A stretch of DNA of 63,493 bases from CAZBSE01 sp964561115 (GTDB lineage Bacteria > Actinomycetota > Humimicrobiia > Humimicrobiales > Humimicrobiaceae): positions 1-63,493 of the forward strand of contig CAZLOE010000005.1 of the NCBI GenBank assembly GCA_964561115.1. The letters run 5' to 3'. Below, one piece after another: positions 35,610 through 45,316 of this stretch. Below the pieces are notes generated by a model, which did no database searches, had not been told where the DNA came from, and saw nothing but the letters and a program-made list of their open reading frames with translations. Numbering within the stretch: the first letter of the stretch is position 1; each line of letters begins with the position of its first letter. The translations under genes and the position numbers were made by a program.

Positions 35610-36623
35610 ATGTATCTTGATTATGATATTGGAGATGACAGCTATTATCTTTTTACCTGTGCAGAGCTGCAGTCCAGGCAGATAGAGTTTCTGGGAAAAG
35701 ATAAATTAGAAAGAATGCTGAAATCCAAAAACCGGGAAGACTTTTTCGGAGTTTTAAGAGATACGGTTTATTCTAAATATATAAGTGATATTGAGAGTTC
35801 CGGAAGCTTTGAAAATGCTGTATTAGAGGAATATAAAATAATGGTGAATTATCTGAGCGAAAGACTGAGGCCGGAGCACCAGCCGGTAAAGGATTTGCTT
35901 TTTTTAGAACTGAATATACATAACCTGAAAGTGATTGTTAAATCTGTAACTGGCGATATGGATCTGGAAGAACTTTTCATTCCCCTGTTTTATTCTTATG
36001 CAGAAATGAAAGATGCGGCTGCAACTGAAAATTATGAAGTGGTCGGCCAGTCTGTGTTCAGAATACTTAAGTACGTGATAGAACTTGCCAAAAACCAGAA
36101 AGATCACAGGCTTATGGAGTTGGAGCTTGAGAAATTTTATTTAGAGCAGGTTTCAGAATCGGTAAAAGGCCTGAGGAGCAGGATGATCGCAGATTATTTA
36201 AGACATGTTATAGATATAATGAATATCAAAAATATCTGCAGGAGCAAGTACCTCAAAGAGGATTTAAAATTTGACAGTTTCCTGTATGGAAACGGATTTT
36301 TATCTAAGGAATCAATGACTGGCTTCAAGGATGAGGGACTGGAAGTCTTTATAAAGGAGATGGGACGTACGGATTATGCAGATATAGCGGCCAGAGGAGC
36401 TCATGCCCTGCAGCAGGAGGGAACCTTTTCCTCTTTTGAAAAAAATGAAGATTTGTTTTATATCGATTTTTTTGAACCCGTAAATTACTCGGTTTCAAAT
36501 CTGGAAAAGATATTTCAATTCTTTTTGACAAAGAAGATGGAACTAAGTTATTTGAATGTCATATTTACCGGTGTCTTATATGGTATTGATGAAAGCAGGA
36601 TAAGAAGTAAGGTAGGAGTCTAA
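35610..36623 (+). CDS. ntpC: V/A-type ATPase subunit C (d-type central-stalk socket)
   Basis: 337 aa, mainly helical. It links the central shaft to the rotor ring. Family features include the N-terminal YLFTCAELQSRQIEFLGKDKLERM and the repeated three-helix layout with DIMNIKNICRSKYL. It lies six bases after ntpE and directly abuts the next gene. Confidence 0.9.
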   Translation: MYLDYDIGDDSYYLFTCAELQSRQIEFLGKDKLERMLKSKNREDFFGVLRDTVYSKYISDIESSGSFENAVLEEYKIMVNYLSERLRPEHQPVKDLLFLELNIHNLKVIVKSVTGDMDLEELFIPLFYSYAEMKDAAATENYEVVGQSVFRILKYVIELAKNQKDHRLMELELEKFYLEQVSESVKGLRSRMIADYLRHVIDIMNIKNICRSKYLKEDLKFDSFLYGNGFLSKESMTGFKDEGLEVFIKEMGRTDYADIAARGAHALQQEGTFSSFEKNEDLFYIDFFEPVNYSVSNLEKIFQFFLTKKMELSYLNVIFTGVLYGIDESRIRSKVGV

Positions 36624-36977
36624 ATGGATACAAAAATTGCTGCATTTGGTGAAAGTGACATTATGTTAATATTTAAGGCGGCAGGTATTGAGGTTTTTCC
36701 GGTTGCTGCCGGTGCCAGCGATACAGCTGAAATAGAAAAAAAGCTAAGGGAACTGGTAAAAGAGGGTTACGGGATCATCTTTATGACTGAGACTATTGCA
36801 TTAAAATTGGACAGTCTGATCAGAGGATATGCAGATAAGATGACGCCGTCAATAGTAGTGATCCCGGGGCTGGGGAAAAGAAATGATTATGCAGTCAGAA
36901 GATTAAGAAGAGCAATAATAAAAGCAGTCGGTGTGGATATAATGTCAGAAAAGAAGGAGAGCATAAGTGAAAGGTAA
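36624..36977 (+). CDS. ntpG: V/A-type ATPase central-stalk subunit F
   Basis: 117 aa Rossmann-like subunit (called NtpG in Enterococcus). AAFGESDIMLIFKAAGIEVF and IIFMTETIALKL match the family; VVIPGLGKRNDY leads into the C-terminal helix that contacts subunit D. It overlaps subunit A by 11 bases. Confidence 0.9.
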   Translation: MDTKIAAFGESDIMLIFKAAGIEVFPVAAGASDTAEIEKKLRELVKEGYGIIFMTETIALKLDSLIRGYADKMTPSIVVIPGLGKRNDYAVRRLRRAIIKAVGVDIMSEKKESISER

Positions 36978-38727
36978 AGGTAAGATAGTAAAGGTAGCAG
37001 GTCCGCTTGTAGTTGCTGAAAATATGGCAGGTTCAAAGATGTTCGATGTTGTTTATGTTTCCGATAAGAAGTTGATGGGCGAGATAATAGAGCTTAAGAA
37101 AGATCTTGCTTCTATCCAGGTCTATGAAGAAACGGGGGGCATCGGTGTCGGAGAGCCGGTATATACTTCAGGTGAACCACTGACTGTTGAGCTGGGGCCC
37201 GGCGTCATAGAGTCTATTTATGATGGGATCCAGAGGCCCCTTGATGAGATATATAGAAAGACCGGTAACTTTATTACCAGGGGTGTTTCCCAGTCAGCGT
37301 TAAACAGAGACAGGAAGTGGAAATTTAAGCCAATGGTAAAAAAGGGTGATAAGGTGACAAGCGGAGATTTTCTGGGCTTTGTCAATGAGACGGAGATAAT
37401 AAAACATTATATCATGGTCCCTAACGGGATAAGCGGAGAGGTAAAATCAATTGAAAAAGGCGAGTTTAAGGTCACCGATACCGTAGCAGTAATCAAAAGC
37501 AGGGACGGCGACAGGAAGGTGACTATGATACAGAAGTGGCCGGTAAGAAAGCCCAGGCCGTATCTGATCAAGATGAGTCCGGATATGCCCTTATTTACCG
37601 GTCAGAGGGTGATAGATATGTTCTTCCCCATTGCAAAGGGCGGTACTGCGTGTGTTCCAGGCCCTTTTGGCTCGGGCAAGACCGTTATTCAGCATCAGCT
37701 GGCAAAATGGGTCGATGCCGAGATCATTGTTTACGTGGGATGCGGGGAAAGAGGAAACGAGATGACGGATGTTCTTATGGAATTCCCTGAATTGATCGAT
37801 CCCAAGTCCGGAGTCCCTTTGATGAAAAGAACTGTGCTTATTGCTAATACCTCAAATATGCCTGTTGCGGCCAGGGAAACATCCGTTTATACGGGCATAA
37901 CAATTGCCGAATATTTCAGGGATATGGGTTATTCGGTGGCGCTGATGGCAGATTCAACTTCAAGATGGGCGGAAGCTATGAGAGAGATTTCCGGTAGGCT
38001 GGAAGAGATGCCAGGAGAGGAAGGATATCCGGCGTATCTGGGATCAAGGATTGCTACATTTTATGAAAGGGCAGGAATGGTAAAATGTCTGTCAAGTGAT
38101 AAAAACAGATTGGGAGCTCTTTCAGTGATCGGTGCGGTGTCACCTCCCGGAGGTGACCTTTCCGACCCGGTGGTTCAGGCTACATTAAGGGTGGTAAAAG
38201 TCTTCTGGTCTCTTGAAGCTCACCTTGCCTACAGCAGGCATTTCCCGGCAATATCATGGCTGAACTCCTACTCTCTTTATATTGATAATATAAGGGACTA
38301 CGTTACTAAAAATATAAAGGAAGATTATTTTGACCTGCAGGCGGAAGCAATGAGGATCCTTGAAAAGGAATCGGAGCTTGAGGAGATTGTACGCCTGGTA
38401 GGAGTCGATTCGCTGTCGGGTTCAGACAGGGTGATACTGCTCACGGCCAGAATGTTAAGGGAAGACTTCCTGCATCAGATCGCCTATCATGAAGCAGACA
38501 CTTATTCATCAATAGAAAAGCAGTATAAGATGATGGATACCATTATTTATTTCTACGAGCAGGCATCTAGTTGTTTGAAGTTAAATGCTGATATTAAGGA
38601 TATAGAAAATATGAAGGTCAGGGAAAAGATAGCCAGGATGAAATATATAAAAAAAGAGAATATAGAAGATATTGATAAGATAAAAGAAGATATAGATAAA
38701 GAATTTTCTTCAATAACAGAGGGGTAG
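36967..38727 (+). CDS. ntpA: V/A-type ATPase catalytic subunit A
   Basis: 586 aa catalytic subunit. Walker A GPFGSGKT at residues 232-239, the GER motif in GCGERGNEMTDVL, SRWAEAMREISGRLEEMPGEEGYP, and the extra non-homologous region (about 110-190) that distinguishes A from F-type beta subunits. The GTG start has GAAGGAGA six bases upstream, inside the end of the subunit F gene. Confidence 0.97.
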   Translation: MKGKGKIVKVAGPLVVAENMAGSKMFDVVYVSDKKLMGEIIELKKDLASIQVYEETGGIGVGEPVYTSGEPLTVELGPGVIESIYDGIQRPLDEIYRKTGNFITRGVSQSALNRDRKWKFKPMVKKGDKVTSGDFLGFVNETEIIKHYIMVPNGISGEVKSIEKGEFKVTDTVAVIKSRDGDRKVTMIQKWPVRKPRPYLIKMSPDMPLFTGQRVIDMFFPIAKGGTACVPGPFGSGKTVIQHQLAKWVDAEIIVYVGCGERGNEMTDVLMEFPELIDPKSGVPLMKRTVLIANTSNMPVAARETSVYTGITIAEYFRDMGYSVALMADSTSRWAEAMREISGRLEEMPGEEGYPAYLGSRIATFYERAGMVKCLSSDKNRLGALSVIGAVSPPGGDLSDPVVQATLRVVKVFWSLEAHLAYSRHFPAISWLNSYSLYIDNIRDYVTKNIKEDYFDLQAEAMRILEKESELEEIVRLVGVDSLSGSDRVILLTARMLREDFLHQIAYHEADTYSSIEKQYKMMDTIIYFYEQASSCLKLNADIKDIENMKVREKIARMKYIKKENIEDIDKIKEDIDKEFSSITEG

Positions 38728-38729
38728 GA

Positions 38730-40121
38730 ATGTTAAAAGAATATAAAAGCATTTCCAATATATCAGGACCTCTACTTAATGTAGAGGGTGTCGAGGGAGT
38801 CAAGTATGAAGAGCTGGTTGATATAAAACTTGATGACGGGTCAGTTAGAAGCGGCAGGGTGCTTGAGGTAGATAGGGATAATGCGCTGGTACAGGTATTT
38901 GAAGGTACGACTGGAATAGATTCAGAGAATACCAGGGTCAGTTTTTTGGGTAGGGGCGCTCATATGTACCTTTCTCCTGATATACTTGGTAAAGTCTTCA
39001 CCGGCCTCGGAAAGCCCAAGACTGAGAAAGATAAAATCATTCCCGAAAAGAGCCTGGATATAAATGGCGCTCCTATAAATCCGTATGCCAGGGATTATCC
39101 CAATGAGTTTATTCAGACCGGAATATCATCCATAGACGGCCTGAACACCCTGGTAAGGGGGCAAAAGCTGCCTATATTTTCAGGAGCAGGGCTTCCTCAC
39201 AACAGAATAGCGGCCCAGATAGCAAGACAGGCCACAGTTCTGGGGAAGAAAGAGGAATTTGCGGTAGTCTTTATTGCCATAGGGATCACTTTTGAAGAAT
39301 CCGAGTATTTTATCAGCGATTTTAAGAAAACCGGCGCCATAAGCAAGGCAGTCATGATATTAAACCTTGCCGATGATCCTTCAATTGAAAGGATCGCGAC
39401 TCCCAGGGTAGGACTCACCTGTGCCGAATATCTTGCTTTTGAAAAGGACATGCATGTGCTGGTGATTTTAACTGATATGACTAATTACTGTGAAGCTCTA
39501 AAAGAAGTCTCCGCCGCCAGAAAAGAAATCCCTGGAAGAAGGGGTTATCCCGGATATTTATATACCGATCTGGCCACTATTTATGAGAGAGCCGGCAGGA
39601 TCAAGGGAAAGAAGGGATCGATAACCCAGATACCAATACTTACCATGCCGGAAGATGATAAGACCCACCCCATTCCTGACCTTACGGGTTATATAACCGA
39701 GGGGCAGATAATACTGTCAAGATCACTTCACAAGAAAAAACTATCTCCTCCTGTTGACGTACTGCCTTCTCTTTCAAGGCTTAAAGATAAGGGGATCGGC
39801 AAGGGAAAGACAAGAGAAGACCATGCGGATATGTTTAACCAGCTGTATGCGGCATATGCAAGAGGGAAGGATGTAGAGGAGCTGGCAACCATACTTGGAG
39901 AAGCAGCGCTTACTGATATGGACAGGCTGTATCTTAAATTTGCAGAAGATTTTGAAAATGAATATATTTCCCAGGGGGAATACGAAAATAGGAGCATAAC
40001 CCATACGCTTGACCTGGGATGGAAACTGCTTACCATATTTCCAAGAGAAGAGCTAAAAAGGATCAGGACAGAATACCTGGATAAATACCTGGTAAAATTT
40101 AAAAAGGAAAAAGAAAAATAA
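38730..40121 (+). CDS. ntpB: V/A-type ATPase regulatory subunit B
   Basis: 463 aa non-catalytic nucleotide-site subunit. The P-loop position reads IFSGAGLPHNRIAAQIARQA without GKT, as expected. SAARKEIPGRRGYPGYLYTDLA and SQIPIL-like ITQIPILTMPEDDKTHPIPDLTGYI are B-subunit signatures. It begins three bases after the subunit A stop. Confidence 0.97.
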   Translation: MLKEYKSISNISGPLLNVEGVEGVKYEELVDIKLDDGSVRSGRVLEVDRDNALVQVFEGTTGIDSENTRVSFLGRGAHMYLSPDILGKVFTGLGKPKTEKDKIIPEKSLDINGAPINPYARDYPNEFIQTGISSIDGLNTLVRGQKLPIFSGAGLPHNRIAAQIARQATVLGKKEEFAVVFIAIGITFEESEYFISDFKKTGAISKAVMILNLADDPSIERIATPRVGLTCAEYLAFEKDMHVLVILTDMTNYCEALKEVSAARKEIPGRRGYPGYLYTDLATIYERAGRIKGKKGSITQIPILTMPEDDKTHPIPDLTGYITEGQIILSRSLHKKKLSPPVDVLPSLSRLKDKGIGKGKTREDHADMFNQLYAAYARGKDVEELATILGEAALTDMDRLYLKFAEDFENEYISQGEYENRSITHTLDLGWKLLTIFPREELKRIRTEYLDKYLVKFKKEKEK

Positions 40122-40133
40122 AAGGGTAATAAA

Positions 40134-40754
40134 ATGCTGATGGGTGTCAATGCGACCAGAATGGAACTTCTTCGCTTAAAAAAGAGGTTAAATCTGGCTC
40201 GTAGGGGGCATAAGCTCCTTAAAGATAAGAGAGATGAACTTATGAGGCAGCTGCTTGCCATAATAGATGAGGTCAAAGAGCTCCGGCTGTCAATAGAAAA
40301 GGAATTTCAATCCGTACTGGAAAGATTTGTGGCTGCAAAAGCAGCACTGGGTTCATCACAGACAAAGCAGGAGCTGTTGCTTCCGGTAAAAAAGATTTCA
40401 GTTTCCATGAGCCGGAAAAATATTATGAGCGTCCGTGTGCCCTCTTATTCCCAGGAAGTCAGCGGCGGTATCATCCCATATGGTTATATTAATACATCCG
40501 GAGAAATGGATATTGCTCTGACAGATTTTGATAAGTCCATAGAGAACCTGCTTAATCTGGCTGAAAAGGAAAAGACAGTACAACTCATGGCCATAGAGAT
40601 CGAAGAGACCAGGAGAAGGGTAAATGCCCTTGAGCACAAGTTGATCCCCGGATTGGATGAGACTATAAAATTCATAACCATGAAACTTGAAGAAAATGAG
40701 CGGTCCAATACAGTAAGACTTATGAGGGTAAAGGATATTGTAAGAAGCCACTGA
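40134..40754 (+). CDS. ntpD: V/A-type ATPase central-shaft subunit D
   Basis: 206 aa coiled-coil rotor shaft. NATRMELLRLKKRLNLARRG and HKLLKDKRDELM at the N-terminus and RRVNALEHKLIPGL near the C-terminus are diagnostic. It ends the operon and stops seven bases before the end of the convergent glyA gene, with no hairpin terminator between. Confidence 0.95.
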   Translation: MLMGVNATRMELLRLKKRLNLARRGHKLLKDKRDELMRQLLAIIDEVKELRLSIEKEFQSVLERFVAAKAALGSSQTKQELLLPVKKISVSMSRKNIMSVRVPSYSQEVSGGIIPYGYINTSGEMDIALTDFDKSIENLLNLAEKEKTVQLMAIEIEETRRRVNALEHKLIPGLDETIKFITMKLEENERSNTVRLMRVKDIVRSH

Positions 40755-40761
40755 AAAAGAC

Positions 40762-42030
40762 CTATTCTGTGGTATAAACCGGAAAGTCTCCCGCAAGTTT
40801 TTTAACTTTTTTACTGATTTCTTTAAGTTTGGTATTATTTTCCCTGTTTTTAAGAGCTGACGTGATGAGCTCCCCGATTTTATGCATCTCGACTGTACCC
40901 ATTCCCTGAGTAGTGACGGCTGCTGTTCCTAATCTTATTCCACTGGTTATTATAGGTTTTAATTTATCAAAGGGGATCACGTTTTTATTGGTTATTATCC
41001 CGACAGAGCTTAATGTTTGCGAAGCATCCAAACCAGTCAGGTCCTTGTTTGTCAGATCTATAAGGAATAGATGATTGTCGGTCCCGCCTGATACGATCCT
41101 AAAGCCTTCGTTCTTCATATGATCACAGAGAGCTTTGCAGTTTTCAATAATACGCTTTCCATAATCTTTGAACGAATCCTGCAGGGCTTCCCTGAAAGCC
41201 ACTGCTTTCGCAGCTATTATGTGCATCAGAGGGCCTCCCTGTACCCCGGGAAAAACTGATTTGTTTATAAGTCTTGCATATTTCTTATCCGCAATGATAA
41301 GTCCGCCCCTTGGTCCTCTTAAAGTCTTATGGGTGGTGGCAGTGGTAAAGTCTGCTACATTAACAGAGCTGGGATGATGACCGCCTACAATAAGCCCCGC
41401 AATGTGTGCCGTGTCGGCCATCAGGTATGCACTTACTTCATCAGCTATTTCCCTGAATTTTTTAAATTCAATTATTCTTGAATAGGAGCTTGCTCCTGCA
41501 ATTATAAGTTTGGGTCTGACAGTTTTTGCTATTTCCCTTATGCTTTCATAATCCAGCATTTCTGTTTCTGGATCAATGTTATAAGTATGTATTTCATAGT
41601 ATCTTCCGCTTAAGTTCTGTTTATGTCCATGAGAAAGGTGGCCGCCGTCTTTTAGACTCATGCTTAGTATCCTGTCCCCGCAGTTTAAGATTCCCAGAAA
41701 AATTGCCATGTTGGCATTAACGCCGCTGTGGGGCTGAACATTACTGTAATTGGAGCCGAAGAGCTTGTTGGCCCTGTCTATAGCTAATTGTTCTATCTCA
41801 TCAATGTGCTTGCAGCCTTCATAATACCTGAATCCCGGATAACCTTCTGCGTACTTATTGGTGAACACAGACCCCATGGTCCTTAGGACTTCCTGCGAGG
41901 CAAAATTCTCAGAAGCTATCAGGATCAGCTGGTTCTTCTGACGTTCGAGTTCTTTTTTTATTATCTCTTTTACCTCTAAGTCTATATCTCTGCTCAGGGT
42001 GTGGTTTTCATGTTTTTTTGGTTCAGCCAT
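40762..42030 (-). CDS. glyA: Serine hydroxymethyltransferase
   Basis: PLP enzyme interconverting serine and glycine with tetrahydrofolate. 422 aa from the ATG at 42030; AAAGGAG lies 11 bases upstream of it and 8 bases upstream of an in-frame GTG at 42033, which is equally possible. SENFASQEV, YAEGYPGFRYYEGC, and the PLP lysine block TTTTHKTLRGPRGG are present (here ATTTHKTLRGPRGG after TATT). It overlaps the rpiB end by eight bases. Confidence 0.96.
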   Translation of the reverse strand: MAEPKKHENHTLSRDIDLEVKEIIKKELERQKNQLILIASENFASQEVLRTMGSVFTNKYAEGYPGFRYYEGCKHIDEIEQLAIDRANKLFGSNYSNVQPHSGVNANMAIFLGILNCGDRILSMSLKDGGHLSHGHKQNLSGRYYEIHTYNIDPETEMLDYESIREIAKTVRPKLIIAGASSYSRIIEFKKFREIADEVSAYLMADTAHIAGLIVGGHHPSSVNVADFTTATTHKTLRGPRGGLIIADKKYARLINKSVFPGVQGGPLMHIIAAKAVAFREALQDSFKDYGKRIIENCKALCDHMKNEGFRIVSGGTDNHLFLIDLTNKDLTGLDASQTLSSVGIITNKNVIPFDKLKPIITSGIRLGTAAVTTQGMGTVEMHKIGELITSALKNRENNTKLKEISKKVKKLAGDFPVYTTE

Positions 42031-42484
42031 CACAGTTCTGGCTCCTTTCTTCAATATCCTTTATTTTTTTGATCCTTTTTAGATGGCGTTCCTCCATGCT
42101 TTCGGGAGTGTTCAAAAAGACCTTTACTATTTCAAGACATTCATCCAGTGTCAGGAGTCGTTTCCCCAGGGATAATACATTTGCATGATTGTGGCTGCGG
42201 GCAAGCATTGCAGTTTCCTTATTCCAGCAGACGGCAGATCTGATGCCTTTTATTTTATTGGCCACTATATCCATTCCGATTCCGCTTCCGCATAGAAATA
42301 TGGCCATATCGGCTTCCCCGCAGGCTACGATTTTTGAACCCTTTTCTGCAAAATCGGGGTAATCAGTGCTTTCACCACTGTCAGCCCCGATATCCTCGAC
42401 TGAGTGGCCCATAGATTTTACAAATCCTATTATTTTAGATTTATATTGGAATCCTGCATGATCCGAACCTACAACTATTTTCAT
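42023..42484 (-). CDS. rpiB: Ribose-5-phosphate isomerase B
   Basis: 153 aa RpiB/LacAB-type isomerase of the pentose phosphate pathway. VGSDHAGFQYKSKI at the N-terminus, FLCGSGIGMDIVANKIKGIR with the catalytic cysteine, and RSHNHANVLSLG are family motifs. It sits between tsaC and glyA as in many Gram-positive bacteria. Confidence 0.96.
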   Translation of the reverse strand: MKIVVGSDHAGFQYKSKIIGFVKSMGHSVEDIGADSGESTDYPDFAEKGSKIVACGEADMAIFLCGSGIGMDIVANKIKGIRSAVCWNKETAMLARSHNHANVLSLGKRLLTLDECLEIVKVFLNTPESMEERHLKRIKKIKDIEERSQNCDG

Positions 42485-42583
42485 AAGTCACCCTATCTTT
42501 ATAGAAACTGCCAGCGTCTACCCGGCATAATAAAACATGAAACTCTGTAATATTATATTCCAATTAACAGGATAATCAAAAGT

Positions 42584-43231
42584 TTATTGGAAATTATTAT
42601 TTAAAATTTCTTTAAATTTTACTGCACCCTCTCTTACCAGAAAAGGAACCCTGCCGGTTACGTCAATTATAGTTGATTCTTCTCCGGCAAGTGGAGAGGA
42701 ACATTCCACTATCAGGTCCACCTTTTTTATAATGGCATCAGGAATATCCTTTACTTTTTTAGGATAGCTTTTTACTCCTGAAATAGTGGCACTGGTAGAC
42801 ACGATGGGGCCGCAGATGCTTATTATATCTCTCAGGAATCCGGAACCCGCAAGCCTTAGGGCGATATTGGAGCTGCCGCAAGTTACAAAATTTTCGAGAG
42901 AACTGTTCCTTTTAAATATCAGGGTAAGAGGTCTTGGTTTTTTAATATCCCAGAATTTTTCTATTATCTTTTCTGCTGTCCGGTTTATACCGGAAGCAAG
43001 TTTTTTAAGGTCGTCTTTACCTGAGATCAATATTATAAGAGGTATATTTTTGTCTCTTTTTTTTATTTTGTATATTTTTTCAATAGAATTTTTGCTGTCA
43101 TATCTACAGCTTAAGCCGTAGATAGTGCTGGCAGGCAGAATTGCTATCTTGCCTTCTGATATTATTTTAGCAATTTTTTTTAAATCAGACTTGCCAGCTT
43201 TATCAGGATTATTAATCTTTATTGTGATCAT
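42584..43231 (-). CDS. tsaC: Threonylcarbamoyl-AMP synthase (Sua5/YciO/YrdC)
   Basis: 215 aa. Makes threonylcarbamoyl-adenylate from threonine, bicarbonate and ATP for the t6A37 modification of ANN-decoding tRNAs. KIAILPASTIYGLSCRYDS, KKRDKNIPLIILIS and STSATISGVKSYP with the SxxxSG pattern are characteristic. It is the short form lacking the Sua5 C-terminal domain. It leads the minus-strand tsaC-rpiB-glyA cluster. Confidence 0.93.
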   Translation of the reverse strand: MITIKINNPDKAGKSDLKKIAKIISEGKIAILPASTIYGLSCRYDSKNSIEKIYKIKKRDKNIPLIILISGKDDLKKLASGINRTAEKIIEKFWDIKKPRPLTLIFKRNSSLENFVTCGSSNIALRLAGSGFLRDIISICGPIVSTSATISGVKSYPKKVKDIPDAIIKKVDLIVECSSPLAGEESTIIDVTGRVPFLVREGAVKFKEILNNNFQ

Positions 43232-43325
43232 AGAAAAATAAAAAAGTTACTTGTTTTCAGTATATAATATTTTTTTTATTAAAGAAATCAAAGCAGGTCT
43301 GATTTTCTCTTTCTATATAAAATAC

Positions 43326-43354
43326 TTGGCATTTTAATAAATAAGACTTACTAT
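43326..43354 (+). promoter_or_regulatory. Candidate promoter of the dCMP deaminase gene
   Basis: TTGGCA (43326-43331), 17 bases, TACTAT (43349-43354), about 74 bases before the ATG at 43428. The -10 is imperfect; a later AGTATAAT near 43367 is another option. Confidence 0.45.
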
Positions 43355-43427
43355 ATTTTTTGTAGAGTATAATGTTCAAAAAAAGAATTGGATACTTAAT
43401 TTTGTAAATTAAAAATATACTAAAAAA

Positions 43428-43883
43428 ATGGTAATAACACGCCCGACCTGGGATGAATATTTTGCAGCAATTACCAGGCAGGTTGCAACAAGATCCACAT
43501 GTCTTAGAAGAAAAGTAGGAGCTATAATCGTAAAGGATAAAAGGATCCTTACGACCGGCTATAATGGAGCCCCTATGGGGGTAAGAAATTGCCTGGATAT
43601 TGGGACATGCCTTAGAGAAGAACTGGGAGTGCCTTCAGGTGAAAGGCAGGAGATCTGCCGGGGCCTGCATGCCGAGCAGAATGCTATTATTCAGGCTTCC
43701 TATCACGGAGTCCAGATAAAGGGTGCAGTGATTTACTGTACTAACCAGCCTTGCGTCTTATGTGCAAAAATGATAATAAACTGCGGGATCAGAAAGATAT
43801 ACTATTTTGAAGATTATCCTGATGAGCTTGCAATGGAGCTTCTTGTTGAAGCAGGAGTTGAATCAATAAGGCTTGATTTTTAG
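43428..43883 (+). CDS. comEB: dCMP deaminase (ComEB type)
   Basis: 151 aa zinc deaminase converting dCMP to dUMP for dTTP synthesis. Zinc ligands are visible in GLHAEQNAI and QPCVLCAKMI; RPTWDEYF and CLRRKVGAIIV are standard N-terminal motifs. No strong ribosome site precedes the ATG. Confidence 0.94.
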   Translation: MVITRPTWDEYFAAITRQVATRSTCLRRKVGAIIVKDKRILTTGYNGAPMGVRNCLDIGTCLREELGVPSGERQEICRGLHAEQNAIIQASYHGVQIKGAVIYCTNQPCVLCAKMIINCGIRKIYYFEDYPDELAMELLVEAGVESIRLDF

Positions 43884-43903
43884 TTGGGAACTAACCCGGC
43901 AGG

Positions 43904-43956
43904 TGTCTGTTAACAAGACAGCTTTTGTTTTGTAATTCACCTTTATTTGTTATAAT
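43904..43956 (+). promoter_or_regulatory. Weak hairpin followed by the murA promoter
   Basis: TGTCT/AGACA (43904-43908, 43916-43920) followed by GCTTTTGTTTT may weakly end the dCMP deaminase transcript. It runs into TTTTGT (43928-43933), 17 bases and TATAAT (43951-43956) with TG at the extended -10 position, a fair promoter for murA 38 bases downstream. Confidence 0.45.
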
Positions 43957-43993
43957 ATCCTGTACTTTTTTAATAGAAGATTTTTTTTGTTTT

Positions 43994-45274
43994 ATGGATA
44001 AATTCATTATAAACGGCGGGAAGACCCTGTCCGGAAAAGTTAAAATAAGCGGGGCCAAGAATTCTGCATTGAAATTAATAGCTGCATCAATACTGGCTGA
44101 CGATAAGACCATACTTAGAAATATACCCAAGATTGAAGATGTCAATATTATGATAGAGGTGCTCAGAACACTCGGTGCCGGTGTAGATGTAGATCTGGAA
44201 AATAAGGCTATTGAGATAGACCCAGGGACTATTAACAGCTATGAAGCACCTTATGAGATAGTAAGAAAGATGAGGGCATCAATACTGGTTGCGGGACCGC
44301 TCTTGAGCAAATTCGGCAGGGTAAAGGTTGCTATCCCGGGCGGGTGTAATATTGGTTCAAGACAGATAGACCTCCATCTTAAGGGTTTTGAGGATATGGG
44401 GGCAAAGTATTCGGTAGAGCACGGTTATATTAACTGCATAGTTGACAGCGGTGATGACGGAATAAAACTTTCAGGTGCCGTAGTAACTCTGGATTTTCCT
44501 TCAAGAGGAGCCACAGAGAACATAATAATGGCGGGAAGTCTGGCCAGCGGAAAGACAGTAATAAACAACGCAGCCAGGGAACCTGAAATAGCGGACCTGG
44601 TAAATTTTTTAAATGCCATGGGAGCGGATATACAGGGTTCCGGAACGGGATGTATTGTAATTAAGGGAGTTAAAAAACTGAAAGGAACAGATTACGAGGT
44701 AATGCCCGACAGTATTGAAGCCGGCACTTTTATAACCGCAGCAGGCCTATGCGGTGATGGGGTTGAGATTGAAAATGCAAGACTGGAGAATCTTGAGACA
44801 TTTTATTCCAAGTTAAAAGAAATCGGGGTAAATATTTCAATTATTGATAAAAATAATATTAAGGTAGAGTCACCTAAAAAAATGTACCGGCCTATAAATG
44901 TAAGCACTCTTCCCTATCCTGGTTTTCCCACTGATCTGCAGCCTATAATCACTGTTCTTTTGTCAATTGTCCCCGGCGTTTCAATAGTTACTGAAAATGT
45001 ATTTGAAAACAGGTTTATGTATGTCGATGAATTAAACAGAATGGGAGCCAATATAAAAATTGACGGGCACCATGCCGTGATAAACGGAGTTGAAAAACTT
45101 TCCGGAGCACCGGTCACCTCATTTGATCTTCGTGCCGGAGCGGCTGTGGTACTTGCGGCACTTGCAGCAGAGGGGACTACTGAGGTGAGCAATATATATC
45201 ATATCCGGAGAGGCTATGAAGATTTTGAAGAAAAATTAAGCAGTCTTGGTGCAGATATTAAGAAAGTGAATTGA
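43994..45274 (+). CDS. murA: UDP-N-acetylglucosamine 1-carboxyvinyltransferase
   Basis: First committed step of peptidoglycan synthesis: transfer of enolpyruvate from PEP to UDP-GlcNAc. 426 aa from the ATG at 43994; an upstream extension to 43925 would cover the promoter. KISGAKNSALKL opens the protein; the catalytic cysteine lies in IPGGCNIGSRQIDLHLKG (C118), so it should be fosfomycin-sensitive; FPTDLQP is also present. Confidence 0.96.
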   Translation: MDKFIINGGKTLSGKVKISGAKNSALKLIAASILADDKTILRNIPKIEDVNIMIEVLRTLGAGVDVDLENKAIEIDPGTINSYEAPYEIVRKMRASILVAGPLLSKFGRVKVAIPGGCNIGSRQIDLHLKGFEDMGAKYSVEHGYINCIVDSGDDGIKLSGAVVTLDFPSRGATENIIMAGSLASGKTVINNAAREPEIADLVNFLNAMGADIQGSGTGCIVIKGVKKLKGTDYEVMPDSIEAGTFITAAGLCGDGVEIENARLENLETFYSKLKEIGVNISIIDKNNIKVESPKKMYRPINVSTLPYPGFPTDLQPIITVLLSIVPGVSIVTENVFENRFMYVDELNRMGANIKIDGHHAVINGVEKLSGAPVTSFDLRAGAAVVLAALAAEGTTEVSNIYHIRRGYEDFEEKLSSLGADIKKVN

Positions 45275-45316
45275 CATAAGGGTCAATCCAGCTTAAATGA
45301 GATTTTATGGTAAGGT

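Noticed and set aside
40398..40796. Minus-strand open frame of 132 codons opposite ntpD
   Set aside because: It has no recognisable domain and mirrors the codons of the well-supported subunit D gene.
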